A stretch of DNA of 64,000 nt from Thiemannella venezuelensis (GTDB lineage: Bacteria > Actinomycetota > Actinomycetes > Streptosporangiales > Streptosporangiaceae), in the NCBI RefSeq assembly GCF_014203605.1, contig NZ_JACHJJ010000012.1:1-64000 (forward strand), given 5' to 3'. The position numbers and the translations under genes were made by a program. The notes under the pieces were generated by a model. That model was not told the DNA's origin and ran no database searches. It saw only the letters and a list, made by a program, of their open reading frames with translations. This document shows, piece by piece, positions 24,251 to 33,415 of this stretch; positions within the stretch are counted from its first letter, which is position 1; each line of letters begins with the position of its first letter.

Positions 24251-25027
24251 CTAGCCGACCTGGTTGGGGACGGCTCCGCCGTACCTCCGGTCGCGTTTGG
24301 CGTAGGTCTCGCACGCCTCCCACAGATCGCGGCGGTCGAAGTCGGGCCAGAGCCGGTTGAGGAAGACCATCTCGGCGTAGGCCGTCTGCCAGATCAGGAA
24401 GTTGGAGGTGCGTTGCTCCCCGGAGGAGCGCACGAACAGGTCCACGTCCGGGATCTGCGGCTCGTCCAGGTAGCGGGCGAAGGTCTCCTCCTTGACCCGG
24501 CCCGGCTTGACCCGCCCGGCGGCGATGTCCTCGGCCAGCCGGAGCGCGGCGTCGACGATCTCGGCGCGACCGCCGTAGTTGACGCAGAACTGCAGGGTCA
24601 GCGTGGAGTTGCCCTCGGTCATCTCCTCGGCGTCCTGGAGCTCGGAGATCACGCTCTTCCACAGCCTCCCGGGACGGCCGGCCCAGCGGACCCGCACGCC
24701 CATCGCGTGCAACTGGTCGCGGCGGCGGCGGATGACGTCGCGGTTGAACCCCATCAGGAAGCGGACCTCGTCGGGGGAGCGCTTCCAGTTCTCGGTGGAG
24801 AAGGCGTAGGCCGACAGGTAGGGGATGCCCAGCTCGATCGCGCCCTCGATCACGTCGAAGAGCGAGGCCTCACCCGCCTTGTGCCCCTCGGTGCGCGGCA
24901 GGCCGCGCTGCTTGGCCCACCGGCCGTTGCCGTCCATCACGATCGCCACGTGCCGGGGCACGAGGTCGCGCGGGATCGGCGGCGGGACGGCGCCGGAGGG
25001 GTGCGGGGCGGGCGGGCGGACGTTCAC
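24251..25027 (-). CDS. uppS: Isoprenyl transferase (undecaprenyl diphosphate synthase)
   Basis: 258 residues from GTG 25027, overlapping the recO stop by four bases. Catalytic Asp in [14 protein letters not shown], then [12 protein letters not shown], and the C-terminal [19 protein letters not shown] and [14 protein letters not shown] motifs are all intact. Condenses isopentenyl diphosphates in cis to give the C50/C55 lipid carrier for peptidoglycan and other envelope polymers. The recO-uppS pairing next to zur-znu is a conserved actinobacterial order. Confidence 0.93.
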   Translation of the reverse strand: MNVRPPAPHPSGAVPPPIPRDLVPRHVAIVMDGNGRWAKQRGLPRTEGHKAGEASLFDVIEGAIELGIPYLSAYAFSTENWKRSPDEVRFLMGFNRDVIRRRRDQLHAMGVRVRWAGRPGRLWKSVISELQDAEEMTEGNSTLTLQFCVNYGGRAEIVDAALRLAEDIAAGRVKPGRVKEETFARYLDEPQIPDVDLFVRSSGEQRTSNFLIWQTAYAEMVFLNRLWPDFDRRDLWEACETYAKRDRRYGGAVPNQVG

Positions 25028-25761
25028 GTGGCGGGCTCCCTTTCTACGTGTCGGAGAGAGCGTATGCCGTGTTCCAGGTGCCACTGCAGATAGGCGGCGA
25101 CCAGGCCGCTGCACTCGGTGCGGTGCCGGGCGAGTGAGGCGTCGGCGGCGGGCCAGTCGCCCTTGAGCAGCGCCAGCATCAGCGCGAGGGTCTCCCCCTC
25201 GGGTACGGCGGCGCCCGCGGGACGGCAGTTCCCGCAGACCATGCCGCCGGCCACGATGGCGAACGCCCGCACGGCCGTGGCCTGGCACCGGGCGCACGCC
25301 TGGAGCGCGGGGGCGTACCCGGCCACGGCCAGCGAGCGCAGGAAGTAGGCGTCGAGCACCAGCCTGGCCTCGTGCTCGGCGGCGGCCAGCGCCCGCAGCC
25401 CTCCGACGAGCAGCAGGAACTGGCGGAGCGCGGGCTCCTTCTCCCCCATGATCAGCCGGTCGGCGGTCTCCAGCATCGCGCTGCCCGCGGTGTAGCGCGG
25501 GTAGTCGGCCACGAGCGCCTCGCCGTACGGGCGGATGGTCTCCGCCTGGGTGACCACGTCCAGCGTGCGGCCGGTGTGCAACTGGAGGTCGACGTGGGTG
25601 AACGGCTCCAGCCGGGCGCCGAAGCGCGAGGTGGTCCGCCGCACGCCCTTGGCGACGCCCCGGATCTTCCCCGTCCGCTTGGTGAGGACGGTGACGATGC
25701 GGTCGGCCTCTCCCAGCTTGTGGGTGCGCAAGACGACGCCCTCGTCACGGTACAGACTCAC
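25024..25761 (-). CDS. recO: DNA repair protein RecO
   Basis: 245 residues from GTG 25761 ([21 protein letters not shown]), which is where orthologues normally begin; the open frame runs further upstream but the added residues are unlike RecO. OB-fold N-terminus, helical middle, and a four-cysteine zinc site CARCQ...CGNC. Loads RecA in gap repair with RecF/RecR. Translationally coupled to uppS. Confidence 0.92.
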   Translation of the reverse strand: MSLYRDEGVVLRTHKLGEADRIVTVLTKRTGKIRGVAKGVRRTTSRFGARLEPFTHVDLQLHTGRTLDVVTQAETIRPYGEALVADYPRYTAGSAMLETADRLIMGEKEPALRQFLLLVGGLRALAAAEHEARLVLDAYFLRSLAVAGYAPALQACARCQATAVRAFAIVAGGMVCGNCRPAGAAVPEGETLALMLALLKGDWPAADASLARHRTECSGLVAAYLQWHLEHGIRSLRHVEREPAT

Positions 25762-25927
25762 TTTCCCCAGTTTAGCCGGGAGCCCCACGTGGAAGGCCTC
25801 GAAGCGCGGCCGGGCGGCACGGAACCACCACGGATGCGTGCTGTTCACCTGGAACTCACTAAACTTTGACCTCTGGCGCCATCCCCGCCATGTTCAACCC
25901 GGATCCACCCCCGCACGAAAGGGTGCC

Positions 25928-27508
25928 ATGCCCCGCGTGGTCCTGCTGGGCTCATCGCCCGGCCCTGATGCCGCCTCCGGCCAGTCCGCGCCGCCCGCCG
26001 CGCTGACTCTGCCCGCGCTTCCCGGCTGTCCGACGGTGATCGGCAAGCTGCACGGCCAGCTCGCCTCGCTCGACCCGGCGCCGGTGACGATCGCCCGCTC
26101 CGGCGACGCCGCCGCCTACCGGGGATTCCCGGGCACGCTCGTGGAGACCTCCGATCTCGCGGCCGACCTGCGCGCCGTGGCCGAGGCCGCCGAGCGCGCC
26201 ACGGAGAATCTGCTGATCCTCCCGGCCAACTCGCTGATCCACGACGAGCTGATCTACCAGATCACCAAGTCGAAGCGCGGCGCGCTCGCGCTGATCACCA
26301 AGGAGCCCCGGGAGGAGGACGAGAACGGCGACGCCATCGTCCCGGACGTCCCCATCGACGAGGCCCAGCCCGAGATCGGCGACCGCACCCTGGAGGGCCT
26401 CCCGGTCCGGGCGCGCGCCGCCAAGTCCCGGGTGATCTCGGTCGGCTCGGCCTACCACGCCGTGACCCGGCCCAACGCCGTCCTGCTCGGCCCGCTGCAC
26501 CTGCACGTCAGGCACGCGCCCACGCTCGCCGAGGCCGCCCGCGAGCTGGCCGAGATGGCCCACCTGTTCGGTCCCGAGGACGACCTGCTCCAGCTCCTGG
26601 TCCTCGGCCTGGTACGGCGCGGCGTCTCGGTCGGCATCCGCGGCCGCCGCGACCTGTTCTACCGCCGAGTGGCCACGCAGGCCGAGGCCGAGCAGTTCGT
26701 CGCGGAGATGTCCGCCTTCGACGAGGACCGGGCCCGGCTGAACAACGCGGTCAAGGGCGCCGACGGCTTCTTCACCACCTACTTCGTCAGCACCTACTCG
26801 CGCTTCATCGCCCGCTGGGCGGCCCGGCGCGGACTCACGCCCAACCAGGTCACGCTGATCTCGATCGCCCTGGGCGTGGCGTCCGCGCTGTGCTTCGCCA
26901 CCGGCGCGCGCGCCGGCATGGTCGCGGGCGGCATCCTGATCTACTTCGCGTTCGTGTTCGACTGCGTGGACGGCCAGGTCGCGCGCTACGCCCGCAAGTT
27001 CGGGGTGCTCGGCGCCTGGCTGGACGCCACCTTCGACCGGTTCAAGGAGTACGTGGTCTTCGCCGGCCTGGCGGTCGGCGCGGCCGTATCGGGCGTCGGC
27101 GACGTCTGGACGCTGGCGCTGATCGCGCTCGGCGCGCAGTCCATCAAACACCTGCTGGACTTCTCCTTCGGCGCGGCCAACCGGCGCAAGCCGCCGTCGC
27201 CGCTGCCCGGCATCCCGCTCTCGATCAGTCCCGACACCCCGCTCCGCGCGGCCCTGGAGGAGCGCAAGGTCGCCCGCAGCGGCGGCACCATCCGCAGCCT
27301 GCTGAAGATGTGGAGCAAGGCGGGCAAGTACCGCGCCATGCACTGGGCCCGCAAGATGATCGTCTTCCCGATCGGCGAGCGCTTCGCCGTCATCGCCATC
27401 GCCGGCGCCTTCTTCGACGCCCGCGTCACCTTCCTGACGCTGATCATCTGGGGCGGCGTCGGCGCCGCCTACTCGCTCACCGGACGTCTGATGAGGTCGC
27501 TCGCATGA
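25928..27508 (+). CDS. CDP-alcohol phosphatidyltransferase with an N-terminal extra domain
   Basis: 526 residues. The C-terminal half has the diagnostic motif DCVDGQVARYARKFG...D...D (D-x2-DG-x2-AR-x8-G-x3-D-x3-D) and several membrane segments, so it should transfer a phosphate-linked head group from a CDP-alcohol to an acceptor. The first 230 or so residues are soluble and include a stretch (HAVTRPNAVLLGPLHLHV) with no clear assignment. Coupled by ATGA to the next gene, whose fold is often fused to such enzymes in other actinobacteria. Head group unknown; inositol-phosphate or related polar lipids are possible. Confidence 0.8.
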   Translation: MPRVVLLGSSPGPDAASGQSAPPAALTLPALPGCPTVIGKLHGQLASLDPAPVTIARSGDAAAYRGFPGTLVETSDLAADLRAVAEAAERATENLLILPANSLIHDELIYQITKSKRGALALITKEPREEDENGDAIVPDVPIDEAQPEIGDRTLEGLPVRARAAKSRVISVGSAYHAVTRPNAVLLGPLHLHVRHAPTLAEAARELAEMAHLFGPEDDLLQLLVLGLVRRGVSVGIRGRRDLFYRRVATQAEAEQFVAEMSAFDEDRARLNNAVKGADGFFTTYFVSTYSRFIARWAARRGLTPNQVTLISIALGVASALCFATGARAGMVAGGILIYFAFVFDCVDGQVARYARKFGVLGAWLDATFDRFKEYVVFAGLAVGAAVSGVGDVWTLALIALGAQSIKHLLDFSFGAANRRKPPSPLPGIPLSISPDTPLRAALEERKVARSGGTIRSLLKMWSKAGKYRAMHWARKMIVFPIGERFAVIAIAGAFFDARVTFLTLIIWGGVGAAYSLTGRLMRSLA

Positions 27509-28218
27509 TCACCCAGCCGCAGGCCACTCCCGCTCCGGATCCCTACGAGGAGCGGCTCCGCGTGCAGACCGCACGCCTGCTCGCCTACCGCGACGACGGC
27601 CCGCTGGTCACCCTGCTCCGCCGCAGGGTGGGGCCGGGCCTGCCCCCGGTGCCGGCCGCCCTCGCCGCGCTGCTCGCCATCGTCGCCATGGCGGTGGCCG
27701 GGCTGCTCGGCGAAGGACCGGTCCTGCTCGTCCCGGCCCTGGTCATGGTGGCGCTGGTGCTGCCCACCGCGGCCCGCGACCACCTGGGCAAGCTCGACTG
27801 GCTGGTGCCGCCGCTGATCCGGGGCACCGAGTTCCTCGTCATGATCCTGGTCGGCCTGGCCGCCGAGGCGCCCAAGTGGCTGGTCTTCGTGCTGATCTAC
27901 GTGGTCGGCTACCACACCTACGACACGGTCTACCGGACCCGGCAGAGCATCTGGCCGCCCGACTGGGTGTTCCGGGCCGGTCTGGGCTGGGAGCTCCGGC
28001 TGCTGATCATCGGTGCGGGTGCCGCGCTGGACGTGCTGACCTGGGTGCTGGCGGTGCTCACGCTCTACCTGGGCGTGCTGTTCGCGGTGGAGAGCGTGAC
28101 CAGCTGGGTCCGCCTGGACAAGGAGTCGGCGGCGGTCAAGGCCTCCGCCGAGGCCGACCTCGAGGCCTCTCCGGAGGAGGCCCTGGAGCAGGCGACCGGC
28201 GAGGCCGAGCCGACCTGA
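27505..28218 (+). CDS. Membrane protein, probably DUF5941-like partner of the phosphatidyltransferase
   Basis: 237 residues; short soluble start, then four to six hydrophobic segments including the VYVVGYHTYDTVYRTRQSIWPPDWVFR loop (quoted in part by its key Tyr/His/Trp residues) and an acidic C-terminal tail. I associate this pattern with DUF5941, normally found next to or fused with CDP-alcohol transferases, but cannot verify it here. Overlaps the preceding gene by four bases, so the two products probably work together at the membrane. Confidence 0.6.
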   Translation: MITQPQATPAPDPYEERLRVQTARLLAYRDDGPLVTLLRRRVGPGLPPVPAALAALLAIVAMAVAGLLGEGPVLLVPALVMVALVLPTAARDHLGKLDWLVPPLIRGTEFLVMILVGLAAEAPKWLVFVLIYVVGYHTYDTVYRTRQSIWPPDWVFRAGLGWELRLLIIGAGAALDVLTWVLAVLTLYLGVLFAVESVTSWVRLDKESAAVKASAEADLEASPEEALEQATGEAEPT

Positions 28219-28236
28219 CGCGGGCCGTACGACGAC

Positions 28237-28271
28237 GCGAAGGGCCGTGGCGCACCGCCGCGGCCCTTCGC
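28237..28271 (+). terminator. Hairpin after the phosphatidyltransferase pair
   Basis: Eleven-base perfect arms GCGAAGGGCCG / CGGCCCTTCGC around a 13-base loop, 19 bases after the stop; no U-run. Confidence 0.65.
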
Positions 28272-28358
28272 CGTGCCCGGGCCCCGTGCCCCCGGTCGTG
28301 CCCCCGTCCCGGTGCCCCGTCGCGGCCCTCCGCCGCACCCCCGCCGCGGCGGGGAGCT

Positions 28359-28847
28359 GTGTTACAAAGCAACGTGGAGTTGGACCGGCTGGACCGAGAC
28401 ATCATCGGGGCGCTCGTCGAGGACGCCCGCGCCACCTACGCCGAGATCGGGCAGCGGGTGGGCCTGTCGGCGTCGGCGGTGAAGCGGCGGGTGGACCGCC
28501 TGCGCGAGACTGGGGCGATCACCGGGTTCACCGCGAGGGTGGAGCCCGCCGCCCTCGGCTGGACCACCGAGGCGTACGTGGAGCTGTTCTGCGCGGGCCG
28601 CACCTCCCCCGCGGAGATCGGACTGGCGGTGGCCCGCCACCCCGAGGTGGTCTCGGCCTGCACCATCACCGGCGAGGCCGACGCGCTGCTGCACATCAGG
28701 GCGACGGACGTGCGCCACGTGGAGCAGGTGATCGAGCGCATCGTGGCGGAGCCGTTCGTGGTGCGGACCAAGAGCTCCATCGTGCTCTCCCGGCTGATCG
28801 AGGCCCCGCTGATCACCTCGCGCAACGAATCGCCGTTCGCTCTCTGA
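28359..28847 (+). CDS. Lrp/AsnC family regulator of the arginine/ornithine genes
   Basis: About 162 residues. Helix-turn-helix ATYAEIGQRVGLSASAVKRRVDRL and a RAM ligand domain (VSACTITGEADALLHIRATD). GTG 28359 is used here; GTG 28374 (MELDRLDRD) is an equally plausible start. It precedes ddaH and rocD in the same direction, and Lrp-type regulators next to rocD usually respond to arginine or ornithine. No operator was identified with confidence. Confidence 0.85.
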   Translation: MLQSNVELDRLDRDIIGALVEDARATYAEIGQRVGLSASAVKRRVDRLRETGAITGFTARVEPAALGWTTEAYVELFCAGRTSPAEIGLAVARHPEVVSACTITGEADALLHIRATDVRHVEQVIERIVAEPFVVRTKSSIVLSRLIEAPLITSRNESPFAL

Positions 28848-28954
28848 GACACGCAACAGGCCCGCGCCGACACGCAAGATCGGGCTATTGGCCTGCGTGA
28901 ACCCCGTTCCTAGGCTGTTGCCGTTCCCACCACGACGTCCTTGCGGGGTTCTGT

Positions 28955-29749
28955 ATGACGAGGCACTACCTCATGTGTCGGCCCGACCACTTCGCGGTGG
29001 AGTACGCGATCAATCCGTGGATGGATCCCGGGGCCGGCGCCGACCGCGAGGTGGCGATCCGGCAGTGGGAAGGGCTGAAGAGCGCCTACGAGGGGCTCGG
29101 CCACCGGGTGAGCCTGATCGACCCGCTGGAGGGCCTGCCCGACATGGTCTTCGCCGCCAACGGCGCGCTGGTCGTCGGCGGCCGGGTGTACGGCGCGCGC
29201 TTCGCCCACCCCGAGCGGGCGGCCGAGGGCCCGGCGTACCTGAGGTGGTTCACCGACAACGGCTACGACCGGGTGCACGCGGCGGCCTCCGTCAACGAGG
29301 GCGAGGGCGACTTCCTCACCCTCGACCACGTCGTGCTGGCCGGGACCGGTTTCCGCACCGACGTCGCCGCGCACGCCGAGGCCCAGGAGTTCCTCGGCCG
29401 CCCGGTGGTGACGCTGCGCCTGGTGGACCCGCGCTTCTACCACCTGGACACCGCGCTGTTCCCGCTGGACGGCCGGAACGTGGCCTACTTCCCCGGCGCC
29501 TTCTCCGCGGGGAGCCGGGAGGTCCTGCGTCACCTGTTCCCCGACGCCGTCATCGCCGACGCCGACGACGCGGCCGTCCTGGGCCTGAACGCGGTCAGCG
29601 ACGGCACCAGCGTGGTGATCAGCGCCGAGGCGTCCGGCCTGCAGCTGGAGCTCAAGCGGCGCGGCTTCGAGGTCGTCCCGGTCGAGCTCTCCGAGCTGCG
29701 CAAGGCGGGCGGCGGCCCGAAGTGCTGCACGCTGGAGATCCGGGGATAA
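28955..29749 (+). CDS. DDAH-fold amidinohydrolase, candidate arginine dihydrolase
   Basis: 264 residues of the guanidine-modifying superfamily. Visible active-site elements: CRPDHFAVEYAINPWM (Asn20), FAANGALVVGG (Asn69), EGEGDF (Glu117, Asp119), RFYHLDTALFPL (His163) and a C-terminal nucleophile in GGGPKCCTLE (Cys257 or 258). Usually named dimethylarginine dimethylaminohydrolase. The INPWM segment and the conserved Asn are reminiscent of the N-terminal domain of cyanobacterial ArgZ/AgrE, which converts arginine directly to ornithine. With rocD next door this would feed arginine into glutamate. Confidence 0.75.
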   Translation: MTRHYLMCRPDHFAVEYAINPWMDPGAGADREVAIRQWEGLKSAYEGLGHRVSLIDPLEGLPDMVFAANGALVVGGRVYGARFAHPERAAEGPAYLRWFTDNGYDRVHAAASVNEGEGDFLTLDHVVLAGTGFRTDVAAHAEAQEFLGRPVVTLRLVDPRFYHLDTALFPLDGRNVAYFPGAFSAGSREVLRHLFPDAVIADADDAAVLGLNAVSDGTSVVISAEASGLQLELKRRGFEVVPVELSELRKAGGGPKCCTLEIRG

Positions 29750-29795
29750 GCCGGGTGGACAGGATTTCGAACCAGAGGAAAACGGTGATATCCGG

Positions 29796-31010
29796 ATGAC
29801 CAGCACGGCCGAGCTCATCGAGCTCAGTGAGCGCCGCAGCGCGCACAACTACCACCCGCTCCCCGTCGTGATCCGCGAGGCCCAGGGCGCCTGGGTCGTC
29901 GACGTCGAGGGCAGGCGGTACCTCGACTGCCTGTCCGGCTACTCCTCGCTGAACTTCGGCCACGGCAACGCGAAGATCATCGAGGCGGCCCGGGAGCAGC
30001 TCGACAGACTCACCCTCACCAGCCGCGCCTTCTTCCACGACCGGTTCGCGGCCTTCGCCGCGGGCCTGGCCGACCTGACCGGCAAGGACATGGTCCTGCC
30101 GATGAACACCGGCGCCGAGGCCGTCGAGACCGCCATCAAGGTGGCCCGCAAGTGGGGCTACCAGGTCAAGGGCGTCGCCCGCGACCAGGCGAACATCGTC
30201 GTCATGGAGGACAACTTCCACGGCCGCACCACGACGATCGTGAGCTTCTCCACCGACCCCGACGCCCGCGACGACTACGGCCCCTACACGCCGGGCTTCC
30301 GGATCGTGAAGTACGGCTCGGCGGAGGCGGTCCGCGAGGCGGTCGACGCCGACACGGTCGCGGTCATGGTCGAGCCCATCCAGGGCGAGGCGGGCGTGCT
30401 GGTGCCACCGGACGGCTACCTCCGGCAGATCCGCGAGATCTGCACCGAGAACAACGTGCTGATGATCGCCGACGAGATCCAGTCCGGCCTCGGCCGTACC
30501 GGCGAGACCTTCGCCTGCGAGCACGAGGGCGTCGTGCCCGACGTCTACGTGCTGGGCAAGGCCCTGGGCGGCGGCGTCGTCCCGGTCTCGGCGATCGCGG
30601 CGGACCAGGACGTGCTCGGCGTGATCAGGCCGGGCCAGCACGGCTCCACCTTCGGCGGCAACCCGCTCGCCTGCGCGGTGGCGTGCGCGGTCATCGAGAT
30701 CCTCAGGACCGGGGAGTACCAGGCCAGGGCCAGGGAGCTCGGCGGCGTCCTGCACGAGCGGCTGCGCGGCCTGGTGGGCCGGAGCGGTGTGGTGGCGGTG
30801 CGCGGGCGCGGCCTGTGGGCGGGCATCGACATCGACCCGTCCATCGCGACCGGCCGCGAGGTCTCCGAGGCCCTGATGGCCCGCGGGGTCCTGGCCAAGG
30901 ACACCCACGGCTCCACGATCCGCCTCGCCCCGCCGATCGTCGTCTCCGAGGAGGACCTCCTGTGGGCCGTCGACCAGCTCGCCGAGGCGGTCGGGGAGCT
31001 CGCCGGCTGA
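29796..31010 (+). CDS. rocD: Ornithine aminotransferase
   Basis: 404 residues, class III PLP aminotransferase. PLP-binding [44 protein letters not shown], and the Schiff-base lysine in [29 protein letters not shown] and [14 protein letters not shown] are typical of ornithine-oxo-acid transaminases. Converts ornithine and 2-oxoglutarate to glutamate semialdehyde and glutamate. Follows the amidinohydrolase by 46 bases, so both are likely one operon under the Lrp protein. Confidence 0.92.
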   Translation: MTSTAELIELSERRSAHNYHPLPVVIREAQGAWVVDVEGRRYLDCLSGYSSLNFGHGNAKIIEAAREQLDRLTLTSRAFFHDRFAAFAAGLADLTGKDMVLPMNTGAEAVETAIKVARKWGYQVKGVARDQANIVVMEDNFHGRTTTIVSFSTDPDARDDYGPYTPGFRIVKYGSAEAVREAVDADTVAVMVEPIQGEAGVLVPPDGYLRQIREICTENNVLMIADEIQSGLGRTGETFACEHEGVVPDVYVLGKALGGGVVPVSAIAADQDVLGVIRPGQHGSTFGGNPLACAVACAVIEILRTGEYQARARELGGVLHERLRGLVGRSGVVAVRGRGLWAGIDIDPSIATGREVSEALMARGVLAKDTHGSTIRLAPPIVVSEEDLLWAVDQLAEAVGELAG

Positions 31011-31087
31011 CCTTCCCGATACGGCCCACGCCGCAGGATGCGGCCGCAGCCTCACTCACGCGGGAAACCGCCCTGCGCATTCGCGTA

Positions 31088-31876
31088 CTGATCTAGAAAT
31101 GTGGGCGTGACCTGGGGACGGGTGCCCGATAACGACCGTTGGTCCTGGTGGCAGCCTGGAGATATGAGGTACCCCGACAGAAGCGGAGGACTGTCCGCAC
31201 CGGAACGGGATCGGCGCGAGGCGCTGCGGTTCCGGGCCGCGGACATGTTCGCCGGGAAGATCCCGCCACCGCGGGTCGCTCGTCTGCTGGGCGTCACCCG
31301 CAAATCCGTCTACGAGTGGCACGCACTGTGGAAGCACGGCGGCACGGCCGCCCTGGCCTCCAAGGGCGCCGCCGGGAGCGGCTGCAAGCTCACCGAGGAG
31401 CGGCTGGACCGGCTGGAGGTGTTCCTGGAGCAGGGGGCCCGCGCACACGGCTGGGACGAGCAGCGCTGGACCAGCGCCCGCGTCGCCGTACTGATCGCCG
31501 CCAGGTTCCACCGTACCTACACTCCACGCGGGGTGGCCTACCTGCTCCAGCGGCTCGGCTGGTCGTTCCAGGTACCGGCGCATCGGGCCGCCCGGCGCGA
31601 CGAAGAGATCGTCACCTGGATCGACGCCCAGGACGACTGGCTGCTGGTCTACCGGCTGCCGCCGTACGCACCCGATCTCAACCCGGCCGAGGGCATCTGG
31701 TCCAACCTGCGCACCAGGCTGCTCAACTTCACCGTGAACGGCATCGACCAGCTCACCGCACTGATCAGGAGCCGGCTCAAACCTCTGCAGTACCGGCCCG
31801 ACCTGCTGGATGGGTTCATCGCCGAGACCGGACTCGTGCTCTCCGATCCGGCATAACCACCAGCTTTCTCACTCAG
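31088..31876 (+). mobile_element. IS630-family remnant with inverted repeats and TA flanks
   Basis: Left end CTGATCTAGAAATGTGGGCG (31088-31107) and right end, read on the other strand, CTGAGTGAGAAAGCTGGTGG (31857-31876) match at 14 of 20 bases, and both are flanked by TA (31086-31087 and 31877-31878), the target duplication of this family. The element is about 0.79 kb, shorter than the usual 1.1-1.2 kb because the transposase has an internal deletion. Confidence 0.75.
31164..31856 (+). pseudogene. IS630-type transposase, in-frame internal deletion
   Basis: The N-terminal helix-turn-helix part is intact (VARLLGVTRKSVYEWHALWKHGG through LLQRLGWSFQVPAHRAARRDEEIVTWID). The reading then jumps directly to DDWLLVYRLPPYAPDLNPAEGIWSNLR, the C-terminal part that follows the second catalytic aspartate. 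The section holding the first two DDE acids, roughly 130-140 residues, is missing without a frameshift. The protein of about 230 residues could bind the ends but not catalyse; mobilisation would need a full-length relative in trans. Start taken at ATG 31164; earlier starts would lie at the element edge. Confidence 0.8.
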
Positions 31877-33296
31877 TAGGCGCCCATGCGCTGATGAGGT
31901 CTTCCGGGCCGTAAGCCGCAGCCAGGCCGCCTGTGGTGACTCCGGCCCTCGAAACGGCGATCATCGGCAGGTCGCCTCCTCCCGGTACGGCTCCCTGCGC
32001 CCTGGCCAGTTCGACGAGGTCGTGGTTGTCGAACGGGCGGTCCTCCAGCCACTTGATGGAGCCGGAGAAGAACAGGCGCTTGGCGATCGGCTCGCGGTCG
32101 GCGCCGATGATGTCGATCTCCACGTCGTTCGTCCGGGTCCAGAAGGAGCCGACCTCCACGACGTCGGGGAAGAGGTCGTCGGGCAGGAGCCGTGACAGGG
32201 CCTCGCGGATCACCGGCTCCACCGCGCGTCCCCGCCAGGACGTCCAGCCCTCGCGGATGCGGCGGAGCACCACGTCGGAGCGCCCGCGCTCCAGCAGCGG
32301 CAGCCCGGGCTCCAGGAAACGCGTCCAGAACCGCAGGTAGGGGTCGGCGATCCGGTAGCGCCGGTCCTTGGAGGGGCGGGTGCTCAGCGGGAGTTCGGCG
32401 GCCACGACCCGCTTGGTGACGAGCAGGTCCAGCGAGCGGGTCGCCGTCGCGGCGGCGAGCCCTCCCGATGCCCTGGAGATGTTGGCGAAGGTCCGCTCGC
32501 CGGACCCGATGACACCGAGGACGTCCTTGGCGATCGCCTGCTTGGGGAACTCCGCGGCGAGCGAGCGCTCCGCGGAGACGAGCAGCGGGGAGGTGGGGTC
32601 GGTCAGGGCACGCCCCAGAAAGTCCCACAACCCTTCTCCGCTCCCCCATTCCGCGCAGATCAGCGGGAGGCCGCCGGTCACCAGCCAGGCGTCGAACGTC
32701 TCCGCGGGAGGGAGGCCGAGCATCCGGCCGACCTCACCGGGGGCGAGCGGGCCGAGCTTCATCTCCCGTCCGCGCTGGTAGAACGGCCGGCCGTAGCCGG
32801 TGAGCGCCTCCATCACGGAGAGGTCCGAGCCGATGAGGATCAGCAGGACCGGCTTCTGCTCGAAGTAGCGGTCCCAGGCTCGCTGCAGGGTCCCCTCGAA
32901 GCCCGGATCGCCCTGGGCGAGGTAGGGGACCTCGTCGATCACCACGATGGACGCCCGGTCGTCGGGGAGCACCTGACCGAGGAGGTGGAAGGCGCCGTCC
33001 CAGCTGCTCAGGGGCGTCTTGGCCAGCAACTCCCATTCCGGCGCCCCCGAGAGGAAGGCGTCCTTGCGGAACTGCTCCAGCTCCTGCTCCAGCCGGACCC
33101 CGCCCGCGGTGTAGTAGAGCACCGGGGCACCGGCCGACCGCACGAACTCCTCGACCAGCCGCGATTTCCCCACCCTCCGACGGCCGCGCATGACCAGGCA
33201 TCGCCCGGGACGGCTCTTCCCTGTCTCCGCACGCACCGCGTCCAGATGGTCATGCAGCAGGGCGAGCTCCCGCTCGCGTCCGACGAACTCCACCAC
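31869..33296 (-). CDS. AAA ATPase (DUF234-type), 3' end formed by the IS630 remnant
   Basis: 475 residues. N-terminal FVGRERELALLHDHL, Walker A GRRRVGKSR, Walker B IVVIDEVPYLA, sensor LILIGSD, winged-helix middle and a C-terminal DUF234-like nuclease-fold domain (EVGSFWTRTNDVEIDIIGAD). Such ATPases are widespread, often near mobile DNA, with uncertain roles. The stop codon (TCA at 31869-31871 on this strand) is inside the right inverted repeat of the IS element, so the last residues (TE) come from the insertion; the original C-terminus may have been longer. A long inverted repeat precedes the start. Confidence 0.82.
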   Translation of the reverse strand: MVEFVGRERELALLHDHLDAVRAETGKSRPGRCLVMRGRRRVGKSRLVEEFVRSAGAPVLYYTAGGVRLEQELEQFRKDAFLSGAPEWELLAKTPLSSWDGAFHLLGQVLPDDRASIVVIDEVPYLAQGDPGFEGTLQRAWDRYFEQKPVLLILIGSDLSVMEALTGYGRPFYQRGREMKLGPLAPGEVGRMLGLPPAETFDAWLVTGGLPLICAEWGSGEGLWDFLGRALTDPTSPLLVSAERSLAAEFPKQAIAKDVLGVIGSGERTFANISRASGGLAAATATRSLDLLVTKRVVAAELPLSTRPSKDRRYRIADPYLRFWTRFLEPGLPLLERGRSDVVLRRIREGWTSWRGRAVEPVIREALSRLLPDDLFPDVVEVGSFWTRTNDVEIDIIGADREPIAKRLFFSGSIKWLEDRPFDNHDLVELARAQGAVPGGGDLPMIAVSRAGVTTGGLAAAYGPEDLISAWAPTE

Positions 33297-33302
33297 GGCA
33301 TG

Positions 33303-33348
33303 CTCTCATTGATGTTAGTAACTTCACTGATACTTCCATCAACGAGAG
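33303..33348. promoter_or_regulatory. Inverted repeat at the ATPase promoter
   Basis: Arms CTCTCATTGATG (33303-33314) and CATCAACGAGAG (33337-33348) match at 11 of 12 positions around a 22-base AT-rich spacer. It begins seven bases from the GTG start. It could be an operator or a 5' leader stem. This is a clearly AT-rich island in the local sequence. Confidence 0.5.
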
Positions 33349-33415
33349 TAACCTTTCCGGCGGCGAGGTCCGCGGCGGTCCGGCCTCCCCGGCCTCGGCG
33401 GGTTTCCCGCGGCGG

